Positions 42,104-52,800 of a DNA stretch of 64,000 nucleotides are shown here, one piece after another. The notes beneath the pieces were generated by a model that saw nothing but the letters and a program-made list of their open reading frames with translations, ran no database searches and had not been told where the DNA came from. The position numbers and the translations under genes were made by a program. This stretch comes from Denitromonas sp. (lineage in GTDB: Bacteria; Pseudomonadota; Gammaproteobacteria; Burkholderiales; Rhodocyclaceae), in the NCBI RefSeq assembly GCF_034676725.1, contig NZ_JAUCBR010000004.1, positions 4,244,001 to 4,308,000 of the forward strand, written 5' to 3'. Position 1 is the first letter of the stretch; each line of letters begins with the position of its first letter.

Positions 42104-43225
42104 ATGCGCGCTCTGACGCTCTGGATCGGCGCCGCCCTGATGGCGACGCTTTCACTGGCACACGCTGAAACCGGCGTCAGTGCCGACCGCATCCTGCTCG
42201 GCCAGACCGGCCCCGCCAGCGGCCCGCTGGCCACCCTGAACGAAGAATACGTTGGCGGCGCCCGGCTGTACTTTGACGCCCTCAACCAGCGCGGCGGCAT
42301 TCACGCGCGGAAGATCGAGCTGCTCGCGCTCGATGACGCCTACGACCCCGCAAAGGCAGAAGCAAACGCCCGCACCCTGATCAGCGAAAAGCAGGTCTTT
42401 GCCCTCTTCGCCTGCGTCGGCACCGGCCCCAGCCTGAAGACCATCCCGCTGGCCACCGAAGCACGCGTGCCGTTCATCGCCCCCTATACCGGTGCGGACA
42501 CCTTGCGCGCGCACAAGCCCGAGGTGTTCCACCTGCGGGCGTCCTACGGCCAGGAAATCGAGAAAATCGTCAGCCATCTGGTCAGTGCGGGCATCACCAG
42601 CATCGGCATCGTCCATCACGCCGACAGCTTCGGCACCGCCGGCCTCGAAGCCGCGCGCAAGGCGCTGGCCAGCCGCGGCCTGCGGCCGGTGGTCGAAGCC
42701 GCCGTGCAATCCTCGGCCGAGGACGCGGGCACGGCCGCCGGCAAGATCGCCGAGGCCAACCCCGCCGCCTTGATCATGGTCACCGCGGGCAAGAGTTCGA
42801 TTGGCGTCATGCAGGGCCTGCATGCGCGCGATGCCCACCCGATGCTCTATGGCCTGTCGGTGATCAGCGCCAACCAGCTGATCAGTACGCTGGGCGAAAA
42901 TGCGCACGGGCTGGTCATCGCGCAGGTCGTACCCTCGCCGTTCCGCTTCGACCACGACGTGGTCCAGGACTACCGCAAGGCGGCCGAAACGGCCAAGGTG
43001 GAGATGTCGTATACCTCGCTCGAAGGCTTCATGGCGGCCAAGGTGATCGCCGAGGGGATCACGCGTGCCGGCCCCGAGCTGACGCGCGAAAAACTGATCA
43101 AGGCCCTCGAAAGCCTCAATGGCTGGGACGCCGGCGGCGTGAAGATCGGTTTCTCGCCACGCAACCATGTCGCCTCGGAGTTCGTCGACCTGGCGATCAT
43201 CAGCCGCGGCAAGTACCTGCGCTGA
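42104..43225 (+). CDS. Periplasmic ligand-binding protein, paralogue of the preceding gene
   Basis: 373 residues from ATG 42104 with AAAAGGAAA upstream. Signal peptide 1-22 (AHA-ET). Same fold and block order as its neighbour (DRILLGQTGPASGPLATLNEE, LDDAYDPAKAEANARTLI, HLRASYGQEIEKIVSHL, YTSLEGFMAAKVIAE), so both descend from one gene but have diverged in the ligand-contact regions. Orphan: no ABC transporter partners in the window. Confidence 0.9.
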   Translation: MRALTLWIGAALMATLSLAHAETGVSADRILLGQTGPASGPLATLNEEYVGGARLYFDALNQRGGIHARKIELLALDDAYDPAKAEANARTLISEKQVFALFACVGTGPSLKTIPLATEARVPFIAPYTGADTLRAHKPEVFHLRASYGQEIEKIVSHLVSAGITSIGIVHHADSFGTAGLEAARKALASRGLRPVVEAAVQSSAEDAGTAAGKIAEANPAALIMVTAGKSSIGVMQGLHARDAHPMLYGLSVISANQLISTLGENAHGLVIAQVVPSPFRFDHDVVQDYRKAAETAKVEMSYTSLEGFMAAKVIAEGITRAGPELTREKLIKALESLNGWDAGGVKIGFSPRNHVASEFVDLAIISRGKYLR

Positions 43226-43243
43226 TACCCCCTGCCCCGACGA

Positions 43244-43969
43244 TCAGTCGGGGCGGCCGTCGGCCTCCCGGCCCAGGCGGTCGGTATCGGCCGTCATCAC
43301 GTGGCTGCCTGCCGCCGGCGGGGTCAGCACCCCCTCGCGCTTGAACGCAGCCACCACACGGCTGGCCGTCTCGACGGTAATGCCCAGAATCGCGGCAATA
43401 TCTGACGAGGCCAGGCGAAACACTTCGGTGCTGCCCGGCTTGGTCTGCAGGCGCAGCAGCAGACGCGCCACCCGCACCCGGGCGGGCGCGCTGCCGGCGG
43501 TCAGTTCGGCCAGCCACAACTGGGCTTCGGCCAGCGCGTCGCCCGCCTTCTCTAGCATGCGCTGCCCCAGGCCGGCATCGACGGCGCGAAGCCGATCGAG
43601 CGTGACCAGCGGCAGCCGGCACACCCGCACCGGACCAATCGCAATCGCCGAGGCGTCGTACTCCCGCCCGCTGAGCACCTCGAGTCCGGCCAGGTCACCC
43701 GGCTTGACGATGCGCACGATGCGCGCCGAGCCGTCAGCGCCGTGGCGCACCAGCTTGAGCGCTCCCTCGCGCACCGTGTACAGCGCGTCGCTGCGCGCGC
43801 CCTGGTGATAGAGCACCCGCTTGGCGTCAATGCGCAGATCGTCCAGATTGCCCTGCACCAGCGCGATCTGCTCGGCCCCGAGCGATGAAAACAGCGCCGA
43901 ATCGCGCACCGGGCACTTGGCGCAATCCGTGTGGCCAGCCCATTGTGAGAGGAGGTGTACTCGCGTCAT
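43244..43969 (-). CDS. Crp/Fnr family regulator, FNR-like with an incomplete cysteine set
   Basis: 241 residues. cNMP-like effector barrel (about 30-150), dimerisation helix, and helix-turn-helix IAAILGITVETASRVVAAF. The recognition helix has E-x-x-S-R, as in FNR, predicting a TTGAT-N4-ATCAA-type site. The N-terminus has CAKC, and VCRLP matches the distal FNR cysteine, but the third N-terminal ligand (FNR Cys29) is alanine here. Either it binds a cluster differently or it is not an oxygen sensor. Convergent with the binding-protein genes, 18 bases away. Confidence 0.87.
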   Translation of the reverse strand: MTRVHLLSQWAGHTDCAKCPVRDSALFSSLGAEQIALVQGNLDDLRIDAKRVLYHQGARSDALYTVREGALKLVRHGADGSARIVRIVKPGDLAGLEVLSGREYDASAIAIGPVRVCRLPLVTLDRLRAVDAGLGQRMLEKAGDALAEAQLWLAELTAGSAPARVRVARLLLRLQTKPGSTEVFRLASSDIAAILGITVETASRVVAAFKREGVLTPPAAGSHVMTADTDRLGREADGRPD

Positions 43970-44023
43970 GGACGCAGTGTGCCCGAATCGGCGCGGCGCT
44001 GCCTTGAGCAAACACATACCATG

Positions 44024-45400
<1,377 letters not shown>

Positions 45401-45452
45401 GGAGCTAGGACCTGTTCTGAAGGGGCTTGACGCCAACACCGGCGCCAATCGC

Positions 45453-45484
45453 AAAAAAGGCGGGCTCACAGAGAACCCGCCTTG
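45453..45484 (-). terminator. Strong Rho-independent terminator in the cysS leader (attenuator candidate)
   Basis: On the minus strand AAGGCGGGTTCTctgtGAGCCCGCC is followed by six T (45453-45458). It points toward cysS, 53 bases before its ATG. The upstream gene is divergent, so there is no obvious transcript for it to end other than the cysS leader itself. Confidence 0.75.
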
Positions 45485-45608
45485 TTTGGCGGCAAGTCGG
45501 CAACCGGCCAAGCGCCCCGGATGAGACTCGACAGATGTTTATTGGTAGAATGCCCCGTTGATTTTCCAGCTTTCACCGGCGGCAAATTTGGTGCCGAAGT
45601 ATATCACA

Positions 45609-46760
45609 ATGAAAAAACGCGATTCTTCCCTCCTGCACGCCGCATACGCCGCGCTGACACTGGCTTTCGGCCACAACGCCTTCGCCTCGGTTCAGGAAAT
45701 CCAGTCGCTGATTTCGCGCGGACAATACCCCGAAGCGGTCCAGGCCGCCGATGTCGATCTGGGCAGCAACCCGACCGATCCGCAGACCCGCTTCCTCAAG
45801 GCGGTCGCGCTCACCGAGCTGAATCGGGTCGAAGACGCCATCGCAGTCTTTCGCAAGCTGACCGAGGACTACCCGGAGCTGCCCGAACCCTACAACAACC
45901 TGGCGGTGCTCTACGCGCAGCAAAAGGCCTTCGACAAGGCCAAGGCGGCACTGGAGATGGCGATCCGCACGCATCCGAGCTACGCCACCGCGCACGAGAA
46001 CCTCGGCGATGTCTACGCCCGCATGGCCAGCCAGGCCTACGACAAGGCGTTGCAGCTCGACTCGAACAACACGGTCGCGCAATCGAAGCTGGCCTTGATC
46101 CGCGAGCTGATGACCGTTTCCGTGCGCCGCGAGGCACCCGTGGCCATCGCCCAAGCCGCGCCGGCCCCGGCCAGGCCCACGGCCCAGCCCACCGCCCCGG
46201 TGGCCATGCCGAAGCCGGCACAGGCGCCGCAACCGGCACCGGCCGCTGCCCCGGTACCTGCCGTCGCACCCAAGCCTGCCGCCCCCGTGGCGCAGCCGGC
46301 CCCCGCACCGCAACCGGCACCGGCGCCCGTCGCCGCCCCCGCCGCACCGGCCCCGGTCGCTGCGGCCCCCGCGGCCTCGCCCGAGCCGACCCCCACCCCC
46401 GCCGCCCGCCCCGATGCCACCGCTTCGGTCCGCGCGGCGGTCGACAGCTGGGCCCGGGACTGGGCGCGGAAGGATGTCAAAGCCTACCTGTCGCACTACG
46501 CCAAGAGCTTCGACGTCCCGGGTGGAAAATCCCGCGCGCGATGGGAAAATGAACGTCAGGCGCGTGTTGGTGACAAACCCGGAGCCATTTCCGTCGAACT
46601 CGAAAACATTGAGATTACCGTGACCGGCAACAAAGCCAAGGCAGTGTTCCGCCAGCATTATGATTCCTCCGGGTTCAGCGGCTCGACCGACAAGACCCTC
46701 GTCCTCGTGCAGCAAGATGGCCAGTGGCGCATCCAGCAGGAACTGATCGGCCGCCAATGA
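45609..46760 (+). CDS. Exported TPR protein with C-terminal NTF2-like (Cds6) domain
   Basis: 383 residues. Signal peptide 1-27 (NAFA-SV). About three TPR repeats (40-165: YPEAVQAADVDL, LPEPYNNLAVLYAQQKAFDKA, SYATAHENLGDVYARMA). A long Pro/Ala-rich spacer (about 180-265) likely spans part of the envelope. The final 110 residues form an NTF2/SnoaL-like domain (VDSWARDWARKDVKAYLSHY, DGQWRIQQELI). The same domain ends the next gene's product, the L,D-transpeptidase, and the two genes overlap by four bases, so the proteins probably act together on the cell wall. Confidence 0.85.
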   Translation: MKKRDSSLLHAAYAALTLAFGHNAFASVQEIQSLISRGQYPEAVQAADVDLGSNPTDPQTRFLKAVALTELNRVEDAIAVFRKLTEDYPELPEPYNNLAVLYAQQKAFDKAKAALEMAIRTHPSYATAHENLGDVYARMASQAYDKALQLDSNNTVAQSKLALIRELMTVSVRREAPVAIAQAAPAPARPTAQPTAPVAMPKPAQAPQPAPAAAPVPAVAPKPAAPVAQPAPAPQPAPAPVAAPAAPAPVAAAPAASPEPTPTPAARPDATASVRAAVDSWARDWARKDVKAYLSHYAKSFDVPGGKSRARWENERQARVGDKPGAISVELENIEITVTGNKAKAVFRQHYDSSGFSGSTDKTLVLVQQDGQWRIQQELIGRQ

Positions 46761-47938
46761 ACGTCAACCGTCTTTTCCGCCTCGGCTTCGCCACGGCGCT
46801 GATGTCGCTGTCGCTCGGCGTGTCGTCGGCCACGCTCTCCGACAGCGGCCCCGACGCCGACCTGCTGCGCGTGTTCGAAGCCATCGAAGCCAAGCGCCTC
46901 GACGAAGCACTGGCGCAGACCGAAGCGATCATCAAGGTCTATCCCAACTTCCGCCTGGCGCATCTGATCAAGGGCGATCTCCTGCTTGCCCGCGGCCGCC
47001 CGCTCAAGGGCTTCGGCAATGTCAACGGCGACAGCAGTGCCATTGCCGACCTGCGCGAGGAAGCCTTCGCGCGCCTGCGCGCCTACCGCGACAAACCGCA
47101 GGCCCAGTATGTGCCCCGCTACCTGCTGCAGATGGGCGCCGAACAGAAATACGCCGTGGTCGTCGACACCCGTCGCGCCCGCCTTTATGTCTACAAGAAC
47201 GAGAACGGCACGCCGCGCTTCGTGGCCGACTTCTACGCCAGCCATGGCAAGGCTGGCGCCGAGAAGATCCGTGAAGGCGACAACAAGACGCCGGTTGGCG
47301 TCTACCACGTCATCTCGCAGATCGACCGCAGCAAGCTGCCCGATCTCTACGGTGACGGCGCCTTCCCGATCAACTACCCCAACGAGTGGGACAAGCGCGT
47401 CGGCCGCACCGGCTACGGCATCTGGCTCCATGGCGTGCCGCAAGACACCTACGCCCGCCCGCCGCGCGCCTCCGAAGGCTGCGTGGTGCTGGCCAACCAG
47501 GACTTCAACACGCTGTCCAACTATGTGCAGGTCGGCCTGACGCCGGTGATCATCAGCAACCAGATCGAGTGGCTGTCGATGGACGACTGGCAGGCCGAGC
47601 GCGGTTCGCTCAACGCGGCCATCGAAGCCTGGCGCAAGGACTGGGAGAGCCGCGACGTCTCCCGCTACCTCAAGCACTATGCGCGCAGCTTCAAGAGCGG
47701 CAGCGCCGACCTGGCCAGCTGGTCCGCCCACAAGACCCGGGTCGCCAGCGGCAAGACCTGGATCAAGGTCGAACTCGACCGCATCAGCATGTTGCGCAGC
47801 CCGGGCAAGGACGAGCTGGTCGAAGTCACCTTTGACCAACGCTACGAGAGCAACAACCACGACGACCAGCGCCGCAAGAAGCAGTACTGGATCAAGGAAA
47901 ACGGTCAGTGGCGCATCGCCTACGAAGGCAACGCCTGA
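46757..47938 (+). CDS. L,D-transpeptidase (YkuD family) with NTF2-like (Cds6) domain
   Basis: 393 residues. Signal peptide about 1-24, a short helical region with TPR character (30-75), then a YkuD catalytic domain (about 120-275): KYAVVVDTRRARLYVY, GDNKTPVGVYHV, and the active-site HG (near 224) with SEGCVV (catalytic Cys near 241). The usual Arg after GC-V/I is valine, as in YafK-like enzymes. C-terminal NTF2-like domain as in the preceding gene. Expected to cross-link peptidoglycan 3-3, attach lipoproteins, or cleave such links. Confidence 0.9.
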   Translation: MNVNRLFRLGFATALMSLSLGVSSATLSDSGPDADLLRVFEAIEAKRLDEALAQTEAIIKVYPNFRLAHLIKGDLLLARGRPLKGFGNVNGDSSAIADLREEAFARLRAYRDKPQAQYVPRYLLQMGAEQKYAVVVDTRRARLYVYKNENGTPRFVADFYASHGKAGAEKIREGDNKTPVGVYHVISQIDRSKLPDLYGDGAFPINYPNEWDKRVGRTGYGIWLHGVPQDTYARPPRASEGCVVLANQDFNTLSNYVQVGLTPVIISNQIEWLSMDDWQAERGSLNAAIEAWRKDWESRDVSRYLKHYARSFKSGSADLASWSAHKTRVASGKTWIKVELDRISMLRSPGKDELVEVTFDQRYESNNHDDQRRKKQYWIKENGQWRIAYEGNA

Positions 47939-48002
47939 CCCGCCCCTGGCACTCGCCGGCGCGACGCAACCGCGCCGGCTCAACATGACAAGGTAGAACA
48001 TC

Positions 48003-48563
48003 ATGAAAGCACTGTTGCTCGCGCTGAGCTTCGCACTGGTCACGGGCGCAGCCCACGCCGGCCCCAAGGTGGCACTTGACACATCCAAGGGCACCATCGT
48101 CCTCGAACTGGACGACAAGGCGGCGCCGGTCACGACCGAGAACTTCCTCAAGTACGTGCGCGACGGCTTCTACAACGGCGTGATCTTTCACCGCGTCATT
48201 CCCGGCTTCATGATCCAGGGCGGCGGTTTCGAGCCGGGCATGAAGCAGAAGAGCACCCGTACGCCGATCAAGAACGAAGCCAAGAACGGCCTGAGCAACG
48301 TCACCGGCAGCATCGCCATGGCGCGCACCAGCGACCCGCACTCGGCCAGCGCGCAGTTCTTCATCAACCTCGTCGACAACGCCAACCTCGACTACCCGTC
48401 GTTTGACGGCTGGGGCTATGCCGTTTTCGGCAAGGTGGTCGAAGGCATGGACGTGGTCAAGGCCATCGGCGCCGCCCCCACGGGCGCGGCCGCCGGCCAT
48501 CGCGATGTTCCGACCGAGGACATCACCATCCGCAGCGCCCGCGAGATCGCGGCCAGCCACTGA
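48003..48563 (+). CDS. ppiA: Periplasmic peptidyl-prolyl cis-trans isomerase (cyclophilin)
   Basis: 186 residues. Signal peptide 1-19 (AHA-GP) followed by a bacterial cyclophilin domain: FHRVIPGFMIQGGGF, MARTSDPHSASAQFFINLVDN, GWGYAVFGKVVEGMDVV. Close paralogue of the next gene but exported, hence PpiA-type. Separated from the transpeptidase gene by 64 bases. Confidence 0.93.
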   Translation: MKALLLALSFALVTGAAHAGPKVALDTSKGTIVLELDDKAAPVTTENFLKYVRDGFYNGVIFHRVIPGFMIQGGGFEPGMKQKSTRTPIKNEAKNGLSNVTGSIAMARTSDPHSASAQFFINLVDNANLDYPSFDGWGYAVFGKVVEGMDVVKAIGAAPTGAAAGHRDVPTEDITIRSAREIAASH

Positions 48564-48590
48564 TTCATCCGAACACGCAAGGAGCAGCAC

Positions 48591-49085
48591 ATGGCAGTCA
48601 AACTGCACACCAACCACGGCACCATCACCCTCGAGCTCGACGCCGAGAAAGCCCCCGAGACGGTCAAGAACTTCCTGGCCTATGTCGAAGCCGGCCACTA
48701 CGACAACACCATTTTCCATCGCGTGATCGACGGCTTCATGATCCAGGGCGGCGGATTCGAGCCGGGCATGAAGCAGAAACCGACCAAGGACCCGGTCAAG
48801 AACGAAGCCGACAACGGCCTCAAGAACGACAAGGGCACCATCGCCATGGCCCGCACCCAGGATCCGCACTCGGCCTCGGCGCAGTTCTTCATCAACGTTG
48901 CCGACAACGACTTCCTCAACTTCCGCTCGGCATCGCCGCAGGGCTGGGGCTACTGTGTGTTCGGCCGTGTCTCCGAAGGTCTCGAGACGGTGGACGCCAT
49001 CCGCGCCGTCAAGACCCGCTCGTCCGGTTTCCACCAGGATGTGCCGGCTGAAGATGTCGTCATCGAGCGCGCGGAAATCATTTGA
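48591..49085 (+). CDS. ppiB: Cytoplasmic peptidyl-prolyl cis-trans isomerase (cyclophilin)
   Basis: 164 residues, no signal peptide. Cyclophilin core nearly identical in order to the upstream gene (FHRVIDGFMIQGGGFEPGM, ARTQDPHSASAQFFINVADN, GWGYCVFGRVSEGLE). AAGGAG upstream. ppiA-ppiB-lpxH, with cysS nearby, is a common beta/gammaproteobacterial neighbourhood. Confidence 0.95.
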   Translation: MAVKLHTNHGTITLELDAEKAPETVKNFLAYVEAGHYDNTIFHRVIDGFMIQGGGFEPGMKQKPTKDPVKNEADNGLKNDKGTIAMARTQDPHSASAQFFINVADNDFLNFRSASPQGWGYCVFGRVSEGLETVDAIRAVKTRSSGFHQDVPAEDVVIERAEII

Positions 49086-49111
49086 TCGCGCCGCACAGCA
49101 CACAGGCAGAC

Positions 49112-49837
49112 ATGCCGGCGATGTTCATCGCCGACCTGCACCTGTGTGCGGCCCAGACCGCCACGACCCGCGCCTTCGAGGCCTTCATGGCGGGGCCAGC
49201 CCGTAACGCCGGGCGGCTCTACATTCTGGGCGACCTGTTTGAATACTGGGCGGGCGACGACGATCTCGCCGAGCCCTACCACCACCATATCGCCCAACAA
49301 CTGCTCGCGCTCACCCGACACGGCACCGCCGTCCATTTCGTGGCCGGCAACCGGGACTTCCTGATCGGTGAGCGTTTCTGCGCCGCGACGGGCGTCGCGC
49401 TGGCGACCGAACCCGTCCACATTGCGCTCGGCGCGCGTACCGCCGTCCTGCTCCACGGCGACGTCCTGTGCACCGACGACCACGCCTACCAGGCTTTCCG
49501 CAACCAGGTTCGCGACCCGCACTGGCAAACGGCCTTCCTCGCCCGTCCGCTGGCCGAGCGCCGCGCCATCATCGAGAACGTGCGCGCCCACAGCGAAGCG
49601 GGCAAGCGCGAAAAGGCGGCGGACATCATGGACGTCAACGAAGCCGCCGTCATTGCTGCCTTCAGGCACGCCGGCTGCGACCTGATGATCCACGGCCACA
49701 CCCACCGCCCGGCAACCCACCATCACATTGCCGACGGCGCAGCCTGCGAACGCTGGGTGCTGTCCGACTGGCATGGCACGGCCCCCTACCTGGCCTGGTC
49801 GGAGGGTGTCCTGCGCCGGGAAACGCTCAGTCCGTAG
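49112..49837 (+). CDS. lpxH: UDP-2,3-diacylglucosamine diphosphatase
   Basis: 241 residues from ATG 49112 (a TTG at 49082 overlapping the ppiB stop would add ten). Calcineurin-like phosphoesterase of lipid A synthesis; hydrolyses UDP-2,3-diacylglucosamine to lipid X. Metal motifs: DLHL, GDLFEYWAGDDD, GNRDFLIG, LLHGD and HGHTHRP. Its end overlaps the convergent giant hydrolase gene by 11 bases. Confidence 0.95.
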   Translation: MPAMFIADLHLCAAQTATTRAFEAFMAGPARNAGRLYILGDLFEYWAGDDDLAEPYHHHIAQQLLALTRHGTAVHFVAGNRDFLIGERFCAATGVALATEPVHIALGARTAVLLHGDVLCTDDHAYQAFRNQVRDPHWQTAFLARPLAERRAIIENVRAHSEAGKREKAADIMDVNEAAVIAAFRHAGCDLMIHGHTHRPATHHHIADGAACERWVLSDWHGTAPYLAWSEGVLRRETLSP

Positions 49838-52800
49838 CCGCAGCGGCCAGCGCAGGGCCGGCCGGCCGATAGAAGCTCAACCGCTTGTAGGGCGCCCCCG
49901 CCGTGAGCGGAACCGCCTCGGCAGTCACCGTGTCGCCCACCACCACGGCGTGACCCGACACCGCCCCGTTGTCCCACGACCACCGAAGCGTCTCACCGTC
50001 TCGTATCACGAAATTGGCCGGCCGACGCGGTGTCACATTCACGGTGATGTACCGGGGCTGATCCGGTATCCCCCCGCCAATGTCCGTGCGCCGCTCATAG
50101 CGGATCGGAAACACCAGACGGGTCTCGGTATCGATGATCCGCGCATGGTCCCACAGCAAGCCCATGTTGTAGTGGCCCCGCGGATGGCGCGCCACATCGA
50201 GACGCGCCGGCGCCGACAACGGGTGATTACCGGTTCGACTGAGTGAAGGCCGGGTGGGCCCGATCGAGCGTCACATCCTGATCTGGATGCTCGAAGCTTG
50301 AGAGCACCGGCAACTTGACCCCGGCCTCCCCGACGTTGTGGCCGTTATGCACCCACGAGAACGCACCACCAATCCGGTGCTGTTCGACCAGGTTCACAAA
50401 TTCCAGCTGCGTGTTGCCGTCCGGCCCCGCGCTGAACCCATCGTTGCTGGAGAACGCATGGCGATAGTGGATGCCGCGGACGATGGCGTCGCTGGCCGCC
50501 TGGATCGAGAAATCGATGCGATCCCACAGCTGTGCCGATGCCCCGCGGTCCGGCGGCGCGGTCGCGTACTGGCCCGGATTCTTCTGCGCGATACGCCGGG
50601 GCATGACCAGGCCGATCAGCCCGCTCGAGTACGCGATGCGCTCCCTCCAGGGCGCCGGCAGGATCATGGTCTGGATCACTGCGCCCCCTCCCCCCATCGA
50701 TCCCCCCGTCAGCACGATGCCAAGTGCCTCGGTATCGATCTGGGGGTAGCGCGCGACCACAAACTCGATCGATCCGGCCAACCGGCGGCCTGGATAGGGC
50801 TCACCATCTGCGCCATAGGCCCACCATTCACGCCACGCGCCCTTGTGCGCCTCGGCATCCTGGTTGCGCACCTCGATCTGACCGGCACGCGGCAGTGGCG
50901 GCGCGAATGGATGCCCCATGCCGGCACCGGTCCCTGCCGACGAACCATGCAGATGAAGGTACAGCCGCATTCGCTTCGGTACCGGGTCGCTACGCGAATA
51001 CGCCCACTGAAAATCAATGCCATGCGGATCGAAGTAGTCCTCGTCCGCAATATGCCATGTGCCGGGAAACCAGGCCCATCGCCCGGCCGGGCCACCGCCG
51101 GTGCTGGCGGGACGCTCGGGGGCAGAAAGATGGCCCGCCGGCTGTGCGGCGCGCACGCCCTGCGCCGGAAGCCCCACAGGCATGACCCTGCCATTCGACG
51201 GCGCCGACGACATCGATGCCCGGCCGCGATAGGGCTCGGCCGCGACCGTGGGGTCGACATAAGCACCGGTGTCGATCCAATCGCGCACGGTGGCCAGCTC
51301 GCCCGGCATCACGTGCACTGCCGGATGCGCTTCGTTGTAGTCGATGTCGCGCGCCGAATTGGCGTTCGACTGGTAGTCTGCCCGACGGCCCTTGAAGTAC
51401 CAGTAGAACGCCGACCCCGCCGCATAGTTGCCATTGATCAGCCACGAGACATGTGGCCGGTCGAGCCAATAGACGGCCTGTTCGGAGTAGCCTTCGGATC
51501 GCTCGTGCACCTGCACCGGCCGGGGGTTTGCCGCCTGCTTGTGATCATCCACGAGCATCTTGACCGTGGTCATGCCATCCGACCCGTCGCGATCGTTGAA
51601 ATCGATGCCGCCTGCCGCGCCGGCCCCGTTGTGGCAGCTGACGCAGCGGCGATTCAGGATGGGCACGATGTCCGCGTTGTACTCCGGCTGCGGCCGCGGC
51701 GCACCAAGACGTGTCGGCGGCAACCGGGCCGCCAGGCTCGCGGCAAAGTCCGGCGCGGGGTCAACGTCGTTGTGATTGTGGCAACCGCCGCAGCTGAGCA
51801 CCGTTCCCGGGCGAAGCGACTGCGGCATCATGTCCCGGCGGATCACCTCATGATCGGCGTTGAGCCCGGCCAGCACCCACGGCGCATCGCACGGCGCCTC
51901 GATGCGCGCCGACCCGTCCGCCGCCACCGGCGCATCGCCGAGAATCTCACCGCGATACCCCCAGACCGACCACCACTGCCTGCCGACGCCGGCGAAGTTT
52001 CGGGCTCTGGCCGTGTTCGGCAACAGCCGCGTCAGGCGGATGAACTTCACGTCCTCGTCACGCACGCCGATCATCTCCTTGCCCAGCAGCGGCGACAGCT
52101 CCTGATGGCCGAAGCGGTATTGCCCGCGCAGCACGGAAAAGGCCGTCGTTTCAGCGCGTTGCGAGGCAATCTGCAGATAGCACTTGCCATCCTCGGAGCG
52201 GGCCTGGGCCACATCGTCGGGGCGATCCTGCGCGTGCACGTCACGGTAGGGCCCGCCGTAAATCGCCCCGTATTCCGCCACCCCGGGCCGATCGACGAGC
52301 TTGATCGGATCGCGAACATAGTCGTCGGACGGGATCTTGTCCGCCGGCAACTTGTAGATGCCCAGCTCCACCCCCACGGCATCGGTGATCGCCATCGGCC
52401 GACGCGTCGGGTCCGGCCCCTGCGCCACGAAACGGTCCAGGCCATCCGGCTTGAGACCGAACTGCCGCGAGCACATGCCCTGGCACCAGACGAAGCCCAG
52501 CGCGTTGTCGGGCAAACCGAAGGGGTCGCGGATCTTCCCCTTGTAGCGCCCCCGGTCGAAATCGAAGTGCGATTTCTCGTCATTGGCGTTGGCCCAGCTG
52601 GCCACATCGAGCAAATCGCGCGGATTGAGCGCATCGAAACGCCCCTTGGCCTCACGCACCGGAATGCCTTCGACGGTAAACGGCTTGGGCGACCAGAGAA
52701 AGATCTTGCCGGCGCCCTGGTTGTGGTTGCCGCGGTAGTACTCCCCCACCGCGAGGCGGCCGTCCTGTAGCTGGCTGAGCCAGTGCAAGGCGCGGCCACG

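Noticed and set aside
50338..52770. 810-codon open frame on plus opposite the giant hydrolase
   Set aside because: The minus-strand protein has haem and esterase motifs; the plus frame is Arg/His/Pro-rich noise.
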